A stretch of DNA of 64,000 bases from Nocardia elegans NBRC 108235 (GTDB taxonomy: Bacteria > Actinomycetota > Actinomycetes > Mycobacteriales > Mycobacteriaceae): positions 95,599 to 159,598 of the forward strand of contig NZ_BDBF01000018.1 in NCBI RefSeq assembly GCF_001612845.1. Reading direction: 5' to 3'. Shown here one piece after another: positions 19,021-27,770 of the stretch. The position numbers were made by a program, and so were the translations under genes. The notes beneath the pieces are model-generated. The model was not told where the DNA came from and did not search any database. It was given only the letters and a program-made list of their open reading frames with translations. The stretch's first letter is position 1. Every line of letters begins with the position of its first letter.

Positions 19021-19701
19021 CTATCCGGAGGTCAGGGCTTCGATGGCTCGGCCGATCAGCATCGTTCCCACGAGCAGCAGCAGCACCATCATCACGGTTC
19101 GGTCGTTGGCGACCAGCCAGGTTTTGGTGGCGGCCAGGGGTTGATCGAGCCGCTCACCCGCGACCAGGTAGGCGACGACCGGCGCGATGCACGAAGCCAG
19201 CGCGATCACGAGGAAGATCGCACCGGCGCCCACCGCTCTCGGCGCCGGCAGCCGCGCCTCGGCGATGTCGAGCCCGCCCATGACGGCGGGGACGAGGGTG
19301 CTGACGTCGACGACGACGAGCGCCACACCGAGCCCGAAGGCGCCCGCCGGAGTCACGCGGTCGACTCGGTCCCACAGTTTCCGCGGCTTCGCCTCGCCGC
19401 GCCCGCGCTGAAACCCGAACCACGCCGCGACACCGAGCAACCCGATCCCGCCGCAGAGACGTATGAGCGAGGTCGCGGTCGAGGCGTGATGGGGAGGCAG
19501 ATGCCGGCCCGCGGACGCGCCGATCAGCCAGGCCACCGCGGTGACGAGCACCGCGAACCCGCAGATCCGGCCGAGCAGGTATCCGCTGCTCTTCGTCCGC
19601 GCCTGCCCCGACACCAGCATCAGCACCGCCACGATGAGCGGCAGTGGACTCACCGCGATCGCGGCGGCCAAGGGCAGGGTCCTCCCGATCACGGTGCCCA
19701 T
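19021..19701 (-). CDS. GAP/Sap family membrane protein
   Basis: 226-residue protein with about six transmembrane helices. It belongs to the GAP (glycolipid addressing protein, Sap-like) family, linked in mycobacteria to export of large surface glycolipids and sulfolipids. Signs are MGTVIGRTLPLAAAIAVSPLPL at the N-terminus, a conserved-looking Gly/Pro pattern in helix 1, and the central cytoplasmic loop RGEAKPRKLWDRVDRVTP. The start at 19701 has AAAGGA upstream; an in-frame start at 19740 does not. No glycolipid biosynthesis genes lie adjacent. Confidence 0.8.
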   Translation of the reverse strand: MGTVIGRTLPLAAAIAVSPLPLIVAVLMLVSGQARTKSSGYLLGRICGFAVLVTAVAWLIGASAGRHLPPHHASTATSLIRLCGGIGLLGVAAWFGFQRGRGEAKPRKLWDRVDRVTPAGAFGLGVALVVVDVSTLVPAVMGGLDIAEARLPAPRAVGAGAIFLVIALASCIAPVVAYLVAGERLDQPLAATKTWLVANDRTVMMVLLLLVGTMLIGRAIEALTSG

Positions 19702-19869
19702 CCGCCGTTCCTTTCGGCCGCACGAGCGATTATTTGCCACAGGCTCGCTGTCATTCGGTCACGAGTTCCGAGCCGCGACCGATTTCTGCAATCTACTTGG
19801 GGCTATAGGTAATTTCGAGGCACCATACCGAATTGCCGAGGATTCCCCGACCGGAGTTTCGAACCCTGC

Positions 19870-20238
19870 TCACAACCACACGGTGGACAACCACGCGGCG
19901 ACGACGGCCAGCACCAGCAGGACCACATTCAGGCCGATCAGCTTCACCTCGCCGCGGCGCAGATGCACCACGATCGCACCGACCTGCACCAGCGCCAATC
20001 CGATGGCGGCGACGAGCGCGAGAACCACGGCGATCCCGGTCAGCGGCGGCAGGATCAGCCCGGCCGCGCCGAGGACCTCGCTCGCGCCGATGCCTCGCAC
20101 CAGGCCCAGCGGCACGGTGTCGATCCACCCCATCATCGGGCGCAGCCGGTCCTTCGACCGCAGCATCTTGATCCCGCCCGAGTAGAGGTAGAACACCGCC
20201 AGCAGCGCGCCGACGATCCAGTACGCGATCTCCACCAT
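19870..20238 (-). CDS. DoxX-like membrane protein
   Basis: 122-residue protein with four transmembrane helices, matching the DoxX-like family. The first helix ends YLYSGGIKML, the family's typical position for a Gly/Lys motif, and helix 2 follows GIGASEVLGAAGLILPP. The start at 20238 has GGAGG at ideal spacing. It is divergent from the DUF2236 gene, and the shared 177-bp intergenic region holds two tandem operators. Confidence 0.85.
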   Translation of the reverse strand: MVEIAYWIVGALLAVFYLYSGGIKMLRSKDRLRPMMGWIDTVPLGLVRGIGASEVLGAAGLILPPLTGIAVVLALVAAIGLALVQVGAIVVHLRRGEVKLIGLNVVLLVLAVVAAWLSTVWL

Positions 20239-20341
20239 GACCTCCGATGATGACGAATGGTAAGCAGCATCATCCGCCGGAATCGGACGGCGTACAAAAG
20301 GAACATCGACCGAAGGGCACGGCAGGACCGCAAGGCCGCCG

Positions 20342-20395
20342 CTTTTGGTAGGAGGTCTTGCCAAAAGCCGGTTTCTGGTAGAGGATCTTGCCAGA
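20342..20395. promoter_or_regulatory. Two tandem palindromic operators, 30 bp apart
   Basis: Site 1 (20342-20367) is CTTTTGG-N12-CCAAAAG; site 2 (20374-20395) is TCTGG-N12-CCAGA. The shared core is TGGTAGGAGGTCTTGCCA in site 1 and TGGTAGAGGATCTTGCCA in site 2, exactly 30 bp apart, about three helical turns, so a regulator could bind both on one face. They lie between the divergent DoxX-like and DUF2236 genes, closer to the latter. No regulator gene is adjacent. Confidence 0.7.
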
Positions 20396-20415
20396 TCTTC
20401 GACGAGGAGGACATC

Positions 20416-21639
20416 GTGACGCCGACCGTTCCGCTCCGGCACCCGAGCTCACCCCGGCCCGTCCCCGGGCCCGGTCTCGGCACGCTCGCCCGGATGCTCG
20501 GGCTCGGCGCGCCGGGCCCGGCCGAATTTCGCGAGCTGGGCGAGGCACTGACCGTCGGCGACCGACCGATGGACGAGCTCGTGGACTGGATGTATCGCGA
20601 GGGCATGGCCACGACCCGGCCGCTGTTCGACCGCGCCCTGCGGGAGGGCATCGCCGCAGTACCGAATGCCCCGGTGCCCCTGCGCGAATTCTTCGAATAC
20701 GTCGAAGCGGTGCCCGAGTGGGTGGATCGGCGAAAGATCCGCCACGCCGAGCGCGTCTCCTGCCTGGGCGGCCGCGACGGGATCTACGTCGCCCGCGACA
20801 TGTCGTTCCTGGGCGGCTACCTGGCCTCCGGTTTCAACAAGACGCTGCTGCGCACCGGCGCCCTGGAGAAGGGCCCGGCCAAGCGATTCGCCGAGACCAC
20901 GCAGTGGGCGATGGATGTCACCGCGGCCGGCGGAATGGCGCCGGGCGGCACCGGTTTTCGCTCGACCGTGCACGTCCGGCTGATCCACTCGCTGGTCCGC
21001 CGGCATGTGGCCGCACTACCGGACTGGCGGGCCGAGGAGTGGGGACTGCCGATCAATCAGACCGATATGGCCGCCACACTGGTCGGCGCGCTGATCGCCC
21101 CGATGATCGGCGCCATCGGCATGGGAGTCGTCATCACGCCCCGCGACGCGGAGGCCATGGCCCACCTGGCCCGCTACGTCGGCTGGGTGATGGGTGTCGA
21201 GGAACGCTTCCTGCCCAACGACTTTCGCGACAGCGTCCGCATTCTCTACCACACGATGACCGCGATCACGAACCCGGACGACACCTCCCGCCAACTCGCG
21301 ATCCCGATGCGTGACGAACCGCTCGGCTGGCACTACGACCGACTGCCGGGACTGCGGCGGCGGATCGCCCGGTCCCAGCACCTGTCGATCGCGATGATGT
21401 ATCTGGGCCCAGCCGCCATGAAACGACTCGGCCTGCCCAGTCGCACCCTTCCCTGGTATCCCGTGCTGCGCATACCCGTCAACCTCGCGCGGTCGGCGCG
21501 GGCCCGGCTGATCCCGGGCCAGTTCGAGCGCGTCGTCGCCGAAGGCCGGGCCGCGCAACTGGCCTTCATCCGCACCCTCGCCGGACCCGATGCGGCTGTG
21601 ATCGGCGGAGCGGCCGAGCACATCACCCCGGCCGCCTGA
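20416..21639 (+). CDS. DUF2236/MpaB-type (latex-clearing-protein-like) putative heme oxygenase
   Basis: 407-residue member of the DUF2236/oxygenase MpaB family, distantly related to the rubber oxygenase Lcp. Residues resembling Lcp functional positions are visible: a Lys-Thr pair in GFNKTLLRTG and an Arg and His three apart in VRLIHSLVRRH (about residues 185-188), where Lcp has its heme-ligand His. No signal peptide is visible, unlike secreted Lcp. The GTG at 20416 follows GAGGAGG. The substrate is unknown; oxidation of an isoprenoid or other hydrophobic compound is inference. Two tandem operators sit directly upstream. Confidence 0.82.
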   Translation: MTPTVPLRHPSSPRPVPGPGLGTLARMLGLGAPGPAEFRELGEALTVGDRPMDELVDWMYREGMATTRPLFDRALREGIAAVPNAPVPLREFFEYVEAVPEWVDRRKIRHAERVSCLGGRDGIYVARDMSFLGGYLASGFNKTLLRTGALEKGPAKRFAETTQWAMDVTAAGGMAPGGTGFRSTVHVRLIHSLVRRHVAALPDWRAEEWGLPINQTDMAATLVGALIAPMIGAIGMGVVITPRDAEAMAHLARYVGWVMGVEERFLPNDFRDSVRILYHTMTAITNPDDTSRQLAIPMRDEPLGWHYDRLPGLRRRIARSQHLSIAMMYLGPAAMKRLGLPSRTLPWYPVLRIPVNLARSARARLIPGQFERVVAEGRAAQLAFIRTLAGPDAAVIGGAAEHITPAA

Positions 21640-21662
21640 ACCGCCGCACCCGACCGCTCCGG

Positions 21663-22889
21663 CTACTCCGCGACATCCGTCCATGTGACCGGAAGTTCGT
21701 GCACCCCATAGATATTCATATCGGTCCGCAACCTCACCGCATCGGCCGGGACGGCGAGGGCCATGGTCGGGAAGCGGCGCAGCAGGCCGGCGAATCCGGC
21801 GCGCATTTCGATCCGTGACAGCTGCTGACCGAGGCACAGGTGCATGCCGTGGCCGAAGGACAGGTGGCCGCGGGCCGTGCGGTGCACGTCGAGAGTGTCG
21901 GGGTCGTCGAAGCGGCGCGGGTCGCGGTTGGCGGCCAGCAGCGAGACGACGACGGTCGAGCCCTTGCCGATGGTTTCACCGCCCAGTTCGATGTCGTCGG
22001 TGGCGTAGCGGTAGAAGATGTCGGCGACGGAGAGATAGCGCATCAGTTCCTCGACCGCATCGGGAACCAGAGCCGGATCCGCACGCAGTTCGGCCGCCTG
22101 CTCCGGATGCTCGAGCAGCGCGAATGTGCCGAGCCCCAACATATTCGCGGTGGTCTCGTGCCCCGCCAGCAGGAGCAGGAAGGCGATGCCGGTCAGCTCC
22201 TCGACGGTGAGATCGTCGTCGCGGGCCAGGTCGGACAGAATGTCCTCACCCGGTTCGGCGCGCTTGCGGACGACCAGTTCGGCCAGATAGGACGTCAGCG
22301 CGCCGTAGGCCGCCATCTTCTCCTCGAGCGCCTGGTCCTTGACGAGGAACTTGGCCGAGTTGACCTGGAAGGTGTCTCGATCCTCGTAGGGAACGCCGAG
22401 CAGTTCGCAGATCACCAGCGAGGGCACCGGCAGCGCGAACTCCGCCACCAGGTCGACCGGCGGGGTCAGCCGGGCCATCGCCTCCAGTTGCCGCTCGACG
22501 ACGTCCACGATGTGGTCTTCGAGCTGCTTCATCCGTTTGACGGTGAAGGCGCCGACGAGCTTGCGCCGCAACCGGGTATGGTCGGGCGCGTCCATCGCGA
22601 TGAAGACGCCGGGGATCTGCGGCGACGGCTCGGTGGCGACCGGCATGCCCGGAATCTCGTACGGCACATGCAGAACGCCGATGTCCTGGCGCGAGCTGAA
22701 GCGCGGGTCGGCCAGCAGGCTGCGCACCTCGTCGTATCCGGTGACCAGCCAGCCCTCGTGTCCGTCGGGGAAGATCATCGGACCGACGGGATGAGCATCA
22801 CGCAACCGGGTGATCTCGCGGGGCGGATCGAAGGGGCCCGCATTCCGTTCCATGGGCAGGCCGTGCGGGACGGGAACCGTTCGGGTCAT
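21663..22889 (-). CDS. Cytochrome P450
   Basis: 408-residue soluble bacterial P450. The I-helix motif AGHETT is at about residues 242-247, the ExxR motif is EELMR, and the heme-binding loop is FGHGMHLCLGQQL with the Cys near residue 352. The whole resembles CYP105-like actinomycete P450s that hydroxylate natural products or xenobiotics. ATG at 22889 has AGAGGAAAA upstream. It follows the DUF4097 gene by 44 bp on the same strand, so both probably share the promoter with the SARP heptamer array near 23.7 kb. No ferredoxin gene is adjacent. Confidence 0.93.
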   Translation of the reverse strand: MTRTVPVPHGLPMERNAGPFDPPREITRLRDAHPVGPMIFPDGHEGWLVTGYDEVRSLLADPRFSSRQDIGVLHVPYEIPGMPVATEPSPQIPGVFIAMDAPDHTRLRRKLVGAFTVKRMKQLEDHIVDVVERQLEAMARLTPPVDLVAEFALPVPSLVICELLGVPYEDRDTFQVNSAKFLVKDQALEEKMAAYGALTSYLAELVVRKRAEPGEDILSDLARDDDLTVEELTGIAFLLLLAGHETTANMLGLGTFALLEHPEQAAELRADPALVPDAVEELMRYLSVADIFYRYATDDIELGGETIGKGSTVVVSLLAANRDPRRFDDPDTLDVHRTARGHLSFGHGMHLCLGQQLSRIEMRAGFAGLLRRFPTMALAVPADAVRLRTDMNIYGVHELPVTWTDVAE

Positions 22890-22933
22890 GGCGTTTTCCT
22901 CTCGGGAGATGGATCGGCGGATATCGAGGGGAA

Positions 22934-23578
22934 CTAGGCGGCGGACGCGTGCTGGATGACGACGTTGCCGAGGGCGCTGCGCGCATACACCCGCACGGTG
23001 TGCTCGTCGTCCTGCGCACCGTCGACCGGCCCGAGCTGGTTGTGCACGGCGCCGCTCGCGACCGTGGTCTCCAGCCGCGCCGCGCTACCCGGACCGATAC
23101 CGACCTCCAGATCGCCCACCGAGGTCTCCAGCCGCAGCACACCGCGGGTGGCCTCGCCGATCCGGATATTGCCCTGGGCGGTCTTCGCGGTCACCGAACC
23201 GAGCGGACGCTCGACGACGATGTCCCCGGCCGACACCTCCAGCACGCAGTCGCCGAGTTCGCCGGCGCCGAGGATCCGGCCCACACCGGCGGTGCCCCGG
23301 AACGCGGAACCGGTCGGCACCTCGACGGTCACCTCGATCGACGGGTTTCCGCCGAAGGGGGTGTAGGTTCGCCAGTCCTTCGGCGTCGTCACGGTCAGGG
23401 CGCCGTCGGCGAAATCGATCCGCGTCTGCTCGGCGGCGCGCACGTCGGCCTTCTTGGCCGCGTCGGCGGGACGGACCGCGACGACGGTGTCGGTGCGGTC
23501 GGAGGCGATGACAGTGACGGCGCCGGACAGCACCTCGACGGCGACGGCGATCGGTTCCGGGGTCTGGAAGGTAGGCAT
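22934..23578 (-). CDS. DUF4097-type beta-helix protein
   Basis: 214-residue protein of the DUF4097 (putative adhesin-like beta-solenoid) family. After a short N-terminal strand region there are repeated strand-turn units such as GDIVVERPLGSVTAKTAQGNIRIGEATRGVLRLETSVGD split in two similar steps. It has no signal peptide and is probably cytoplasmic. ATG at 23578 has AGGAGA at good spacing. An in-frame GTG at 23671 (VNSTAI...) would add 31 residues and aligns with the start of the ABC ATPase gene at 28711. Its promoter carries the SARP heptamer array, and it leads an operon with the P450 gene. Function unknown. Confidence 0.82.
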   Translation of the reverse strand: MPTFQTPEPIAVAVEVLSGAVTVIASDRTDTVVAVRPADAAKKADVRAAEQTRIDFADGALTVTTPKDWRTYTPFGGNPSIEVTVEVPTGSAFRGTAGVGRILGAGELGDCVLEVSAGDIVVERPLGSVTAKTAQGNIRIGEATRGVLRLETSVGDLEVGIGPGSAARLETTVASGAVHNQLGPVDGAQDDEHTVRVYARSALGNVVIQHASAA

Positions 23579-23694
23579 GGTGTTCTCCTGTGCTCTGCTG
23601 GGAATCGGGCGGCGGGATCGGGGGATCCGGCCGGTGAACCGGTCCGCGGCGCGGATCGCTGTGCTGTTCACGAGAACTACTGTCGCCAACCCGG

Positions 23695-23735
23695 CTGATA
23701 TCGCACTGATGCCGGGCTGACATGCCCGCTGACAT
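23695..23735 (-). promoter_or_regulatory. SARP-type operator array A
   Basis: Four direct heptamers, read on the plus strand CTGATAT (23695), CTGATGC (23706), CTGACAT (23717) and CTGACAT (23729), at steps of 11, 11 and 12 bp. Direct heptamers at 11-bp steps are the known binding pattern of SARP regulators, and a SARP gene starts 100 bp away. The array lies upstream of the DUF4097-P450 operon on the minus strand and could also influence the SARP gene itself. Confidence 0.8.
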
Positions 23736-23833
23736 ACTGTTTCCGCTGGTCACACGGGTTGTGTTCAATTTCGCCGGTGTTCTTGTCAGCCGTGGACCGG
23801 GCGATCTCACACGGGTCGGCCGACCACGGCAGA

Positions 23834-26800
23834 ATGATCCGGGTGCGAATCGGGATGCTTGGAACGCTCGACATCCGGGCAGATGACGGTGAAGTGATCG
23901 AGGTACCGGGCGCCCGGTTGCGGGCGCTGTTGATCGCCCTCGCACTCGAACCCGGCCGCGCGGTCCCCAAAGCGACGCTGGTCGACTGGATCTGGGGTGA
24001 GCAACCGCCCGCCGACGCGGCGAATGCGTTGCAGGCGTTGGTTTCCCGGCTCCGGCGGGTGCTGCCGGACGGTTCGCTCGACGGGCAGGCGGGCGGCTAC
24101 CGGCTGGCGGTGGATCCGAACGCGGTGGACGCGTTGCGGTTCGAACGGCTCCTCGATCAGGCTCGTGGCGGCGACGTCGTCCGCCAGACGCACCTGCTGC
24201 GCGAGGCCCTCGCGCTGTGGCGCGGGGCGCCGATGCAGGACATCGATGTGCGCGACAGTGCGGCGGTCGAGGCGGTGGTCACCCGCTTCGAGGGGTTGCA
24301 GCTGGCCGCGCTGGAAGACCTGTACGAAGCGGAGATTCGCCTCGGGCGCGGACCGGAGCTGGTCGCCGAACTCACGGAGTTGGTGGCCCGGCATCCGGTC
24401 CGGGAACGACTGGTCGCAGCGTTGATGCGGGCCCTGGCCGCGGCGGGCCGCGGCGCCGAGGCCCTGCTCGTCTACCAGCGGGCCCGCGAAGCACTCGCCG
24501 ACACACTGGGTGTGGATCCCGCACCGGAACTGTCCGATCTGCACGTGGCCCTGCTGCGCGGCGAAGCGGGACCGCGAGACAGCGAACGCAAGACCAACCT
24601 GCGGGCCGAATTGACCAGCTACGTCGGCACATACACCGACGTCGCCGCCGTGCGCGAACTCATCGCGAACCACCGGCTCACCACCTTGACCGGTCCGGGC
24701 GGCTCGGGGAAGACCCGGCTGGCGCTGGAAACCGCACGCACCCTGCTCGACGATCTGCCCGACGGGGCCTGGCTGGTGGAACTGGCGTCCGTGGGCGCCG
24801 GCGGTGACGTGGCGCAATCGGCGCTGGCCGCATTCGGGCTACGCGACGCACTGCTCGGCGGCACACCGGATGCGGAACCGGTCGACCGGCTCGTCGCGGC
24901 GATCCGCGACCGCGAGACGCTGCTGATCCTGGACAACTGTGAGCACGTGATCGACGCCGCGGCGGCCTTCGCTCACCGGGTGCTCGGAGAATGCCGGGGC
25001 CTGCGGATTCTCGCCACGAGCCGGGAACCGCTCGGCATCACGGGCGAGGCGCTGTGGCAGGTGGCGCCGCTGGCGCTGCCGGCCGAAGACGCGGAGCCGG
25101 CCGAGATCGAATCCTCTCCCGCCGTGCAGTTGCTGCGTGATCGGGCCGGCGCGGTCCGGGCCGATCTGGAGATGACCAACCCCGCCACCCTGTCGACCAT
25201 CGCGCGCGTCTGCCGTGCCCTCGACGGCATACCGCTGGCTATCGAGCTCGCCGCGGCCCGGCTGCGCACCATGTCCCTGGACCAGCTCGCCGACCGCCTC
25301 GACGATCGGTTCCGCCTGCTCACCGGCGGCAGCCGCACCGCCATCCCGCAGCACCGGACGTTGCGCGCGGTGGTCGATTGGAGCTGGGAACTGCTCACCG
25401 ACGCGGAGCGGACGGTGCTGCGCAGGCTGGCGGTCTTCGCGGGCGGCGCGAGTCTCGAAGCGGCCGAGCAGATCTGCGCGGACATCTCCGACGAGCCGGG
25501 GGAAGTCGAGCCGTGGGAGGTGCTCGACTTGCTGACGGCACTGACCGAGAAGTCGCTGCTGCTCAACACGGCCGACAGCGAACCCCGCTACCGGATGCTC
25601 GAAACGATCAGACAGTACGCATACGACCGCCTGGTCGCGGCCGGTGAATCGGAACGCGTACGCCGGCAACATCTTTCGTACTTCACGACCCTCGCCGACA
25701 CCGCGGAGCCGCATCTGCGCCGCGCCGAGCAGCTGGAGTGGCTCGCCAGGCTCGAGGCCGAACACGACAATATCGCGGCCGCCCTGCGCGGCGCGCTCGC
25801 CGACGACGACGCGGCGGGCGCGCTGCGGCTCGCGGCGGCCGCCGGCTGGTACTGGTGGCTGGGCGGGCACAAAGCCGAAGGGATGGAACTGATTACCGCC
25901 GCGGCACGAATCGGCGGACACGAAGGCGCCGCGGCGGAGACCGGCGACGACGAATTCCGGGCCAGGGTCTACGGCCTGATCGTGCATTTCATGAGCTCCG
26001 GGCCGAACGACGAGCACCAGGTCGCGGAATGGGTCCACAAGGCCTACCACCTCGGACGGAACAGCGAATCCGACTATCCGCTCCTGGCATTCATCGGCGC
26101 CCTGCAACGCATGTTGCGCGGCGGAGACGAGTTCCTGACCGCCTTCGAACCGTTGCTCACCCACGACGATCCGTGGGTGCGGGCGTTATCCCGGTTACAG
26201 GTGGGTAAGGCGCGGATCGCCCTCGGCTTCCCCGGCCGGGAGGCGGACGAGCACCTCGAGACGGCACTGGCCGAATTCCGCGCGCTCGGCGAGCGCTGGG
26301 GAATGTCGTTCGCCCTGACCGAGCTGGCGAACAGGATCGCCATGCGCGGCGAATTCGTCACCGCCTGCGCACATCTCGACGAGGCCATCGCGGTCGTCAC
26401 CGAGGTCGGCGCCATCGAGGACGTCTTCCTGATCCGCGCGCGCCAGGCTCAATTGTATTGGCTGCTGGGCGATGCGGAGGCGAGTGCCGACGCCATGACC
26501 GAGGCGCAGCGGTACGCGGACCGGTCCGCCTGGCCGAACGCTCTGGCCGAATTCGCCTTCACCAAGGCAGAACTGGCCCGCTGGCAAGGCGATACGGAAC
26601 AGGCCCGCCGGCAGATCGAGATCGCGACATCCATGCAGGGCGGCGACACCGACCAGAGCTACGTCGACGCCTTGACAAACTATCAGCTGGGTTGTCTCAC
26701 AACAGATGTGGACGCCGCACGCCCACTGCACGCCGCCGCGTTGCGAGCCGCGACCGGTGCCGGCTACGCACCGCTCACCGCCTTGATACTGGTCGGGATC

Positions 26801-27019
26801 GCGGATCTGGCGTCACGGGCCGGACAGGACGAACAGGCGGTCCGGTTGCTGGCGGCCAGTGCCGCGGTTCGCGGACTGGTCGACCGATCCCAGCCGGATG
26901 TGGAGCGGATAGAGCAGACAGCACGACGCCGCCTCGGTGACCAGCGGTTCACCGAGGCGACGGCGGAAGGGGCACAAGCGAATTGGCAGGAATTGGCGGC
27001 GGCTACGCTCGCTTGTTGA
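23834..27019 (+). CDS. AfsR/SARP-type regulator with BTAD, NB-ARC-like ATPase and TPR-like domains
   Basis: Large transcriptional regulator of about 1061 residues. An N-terminal OmpR-type winged helix (about 1-95, LGTLDIRADDGEVIEVPGA at its start) is followed by a BTAD domain (about 100-250), which together define SARPs. A STAND/NB-ARC-like ATPase follows, with Walker A GPGGSGKT at about 287 and Walker B LLILDNCEH near 362, then a winged-helix part and a long helical TPR-like tail. Such proteins activate secondary-metabolism or transport genes. ATG at 23834 is preferred; GTG at 23843 and a longer frame from 23759 are alternatives. The 3' end overlaps the convergent permease gene by 17 bp. The local targets are probably the two arrays at 23.7 and 28.7 kb. 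Confidence 0.92.
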   Translation: MIRVRIGMLGTLDIRADDGEVIEVPGARLRALLIALALEPGRAVPKATLVDWIWGEQPPADAANALQALVSRLRRVLPDGSLDGQAGGYRLAVDPNAVDALRFERLLDQARGGDVVRQTHLLREALALWRGAPMQDIDVRDSAAVEAVVTRFEGLQLAALEDLYEAEIRLGRGPELVAELTELVARHPVRERLVAALMRALAAAGRGAEALLVYQRAREALADTLGVDPAPELSDLHVALLRGEAGPRDSERKTNLRAELTSYVGTYTDVAAVRELIANHRLTTLTGPGGSGKTRLALETARTLLDDLPDGAWLVELASVGAGGDVAQSALAAFGLRDALLGGTPDAEPVDRLVAAIRDRETLLILDNCEHVIDAAAAFAHRVLGECRGLRILATSREPLGITGEALWQVAPLALPAEDAEPAEIESSPAVQLLRDRAGAVRADLEMTNPATLSTIARVCRALDGIPLAIELAAARLRTMSLDQLADRLDDRFRLLTGGSRTAIPQHRTLRAVVDWSWELLTDAERTVLRRLAVFAGGASLEAAEQICADISDEPGEVEPWEVLDLLTALTEKSLLLNTADSEPRYRMLETIRQYAYDRLVAAGESERVRRQHLSYFTTLADTAEPHLRRAEQLEWLARLEAEHDNIAAALRGALADDDAAGALRLAAAAGWYWWLGGHKAEGMELITAAARIGGHEGAAAETGDDEFRARVYGLIVHFMSSGPNDEHQVAEWVHKAYHLGRNSESDYPLLAFIGALQRMLRGGDEFLTAFEPLLTHDDPWVRALSRLQVGKARIALGFPGREADEHLETALAEFRALGERWGMSFALTELANRIAMRGEFVTACAHLDEAIAVVTEVGAIEDVFLIRARQAQLYWLLGDAEASADAMTEAQRYADRSAWPNALAEFAFTKAELARWQGDTEQARRQIEIATSMQGGDTDQSYVDALTNYQLGCLTTDVDAARPLHAAALRAATGAGYAPLTALILVGIADLASRAGQDEQAVRLLAASAAVRGLVDRSQPDVERIEQTARRRLGDQRFTEATAEGAQANWQELAAATLAC

Positions 27020-27770
27020 ACGTGGCACGCGACCAGAAGAATCCGACCACGGCGAATCCGGCGCACCAGGCGAGCGCGGCGGCGGTGTAGCCGCCGGACG
27101 GGTGTCCTTCGAGAAATCCGCGCAGTGATTCGATGATCGGCGTGAACGGCTGGTACTGCGCGAACTGCCGGATGCCCTGGCCCATCTTGTCGGCCGGCAC
27201 GATCGCGCTGCTCACGAAGGGCAGCATGATCAGCGGCACCACGCTCATACCGGCGGATTCCGGTGTCTTCGCGGCCATTCCCAGCGCGACGGTGAGCCAC
27301 GACGCCGCGAACGAGGTCGCGACCATGATGCCGATGGCGGCCAGCCAGTCCGTCGCACTGGCCGGCGGGCGGAAGCCGAGCGCGAAGGCCACACCGATGA
27401 CGGCCGCGATGGCCACCAGGTTGGTCAGCATGGTCGCCGCCACGTGACCGATCAGGATGGCGCTGCGGGACACGTCCATGACCTTGAACCGGTTGATGAT
27501 GCCCTTCGCCATGTCGGAGCTCACCGATACCGCGGTGCCGGACAGGCCGTAGCTGATGGCCAGCAGGATCAAACCCGGTGTGGCGTAATCGATGTAGTGG
27601 CCACCGACATCGAAGGCGTTGCCGAAGACGTAGACGAAGATCAGCATCATCACGACCGGCATCAGTGCCGCGTTGAAGATGGTGACGGGAGTGCGGGCGA
27701 TGTGGGTGAAGTTGCGGCCCAACATCATCGACGCATCGGACAGGGGCGCGGGCAGGGTGATCGTACTCAT
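27003..27770 (-). CDS. DrrB-like ABC-2 exporter permease
   Basis: 255-residue ABC-2 type permease with about six helices, similar to daunorubicin resistance DrrB proteins: FGNAFDVGGHYIDYATPGLILL near the first extracellular loop and the family-typical SSDMAKGIINRFKVMDVSRSA split around the conserved GIINRF motif. It forms the membrane channel for export of a lipid or small hydrophobic compound with the ATPase encoded just upstream; the two genes overlap by 4 bp (ATGA). The 3' end overlaps the SARP gene by 17 bp. Confidence 0.9.
   Translation of the reverse strand: MSTITLPAPLSDASMMLGRNFTHIARTPVTIFNAALMPVVMMLIFVYVFGNAFDVGGHYIDYATPGLILLAISYGLSGTAVSVSSDMAKGIINRFKVMDVSRSAILIGHVAATMLTNLVAIAAVIGVAFALGFRPPASATDWLAAIGIMVATSFAASWLTVALGMAAKTPESAGMSVVPLIMLPFVSSAIVPADKMGQGIRQFAQYQPFTPIIESLRGFLEGHPSGGYTAAALAWCAGFAVVGFFWSRATFNKRA

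Noticed and set aside
17146..19812. 888-codon plus-strand open frame
   Set aside because: It spans three well-supported minus-strand genes; the Arg/His-rich composition and lack of domains mark it as a shadow.
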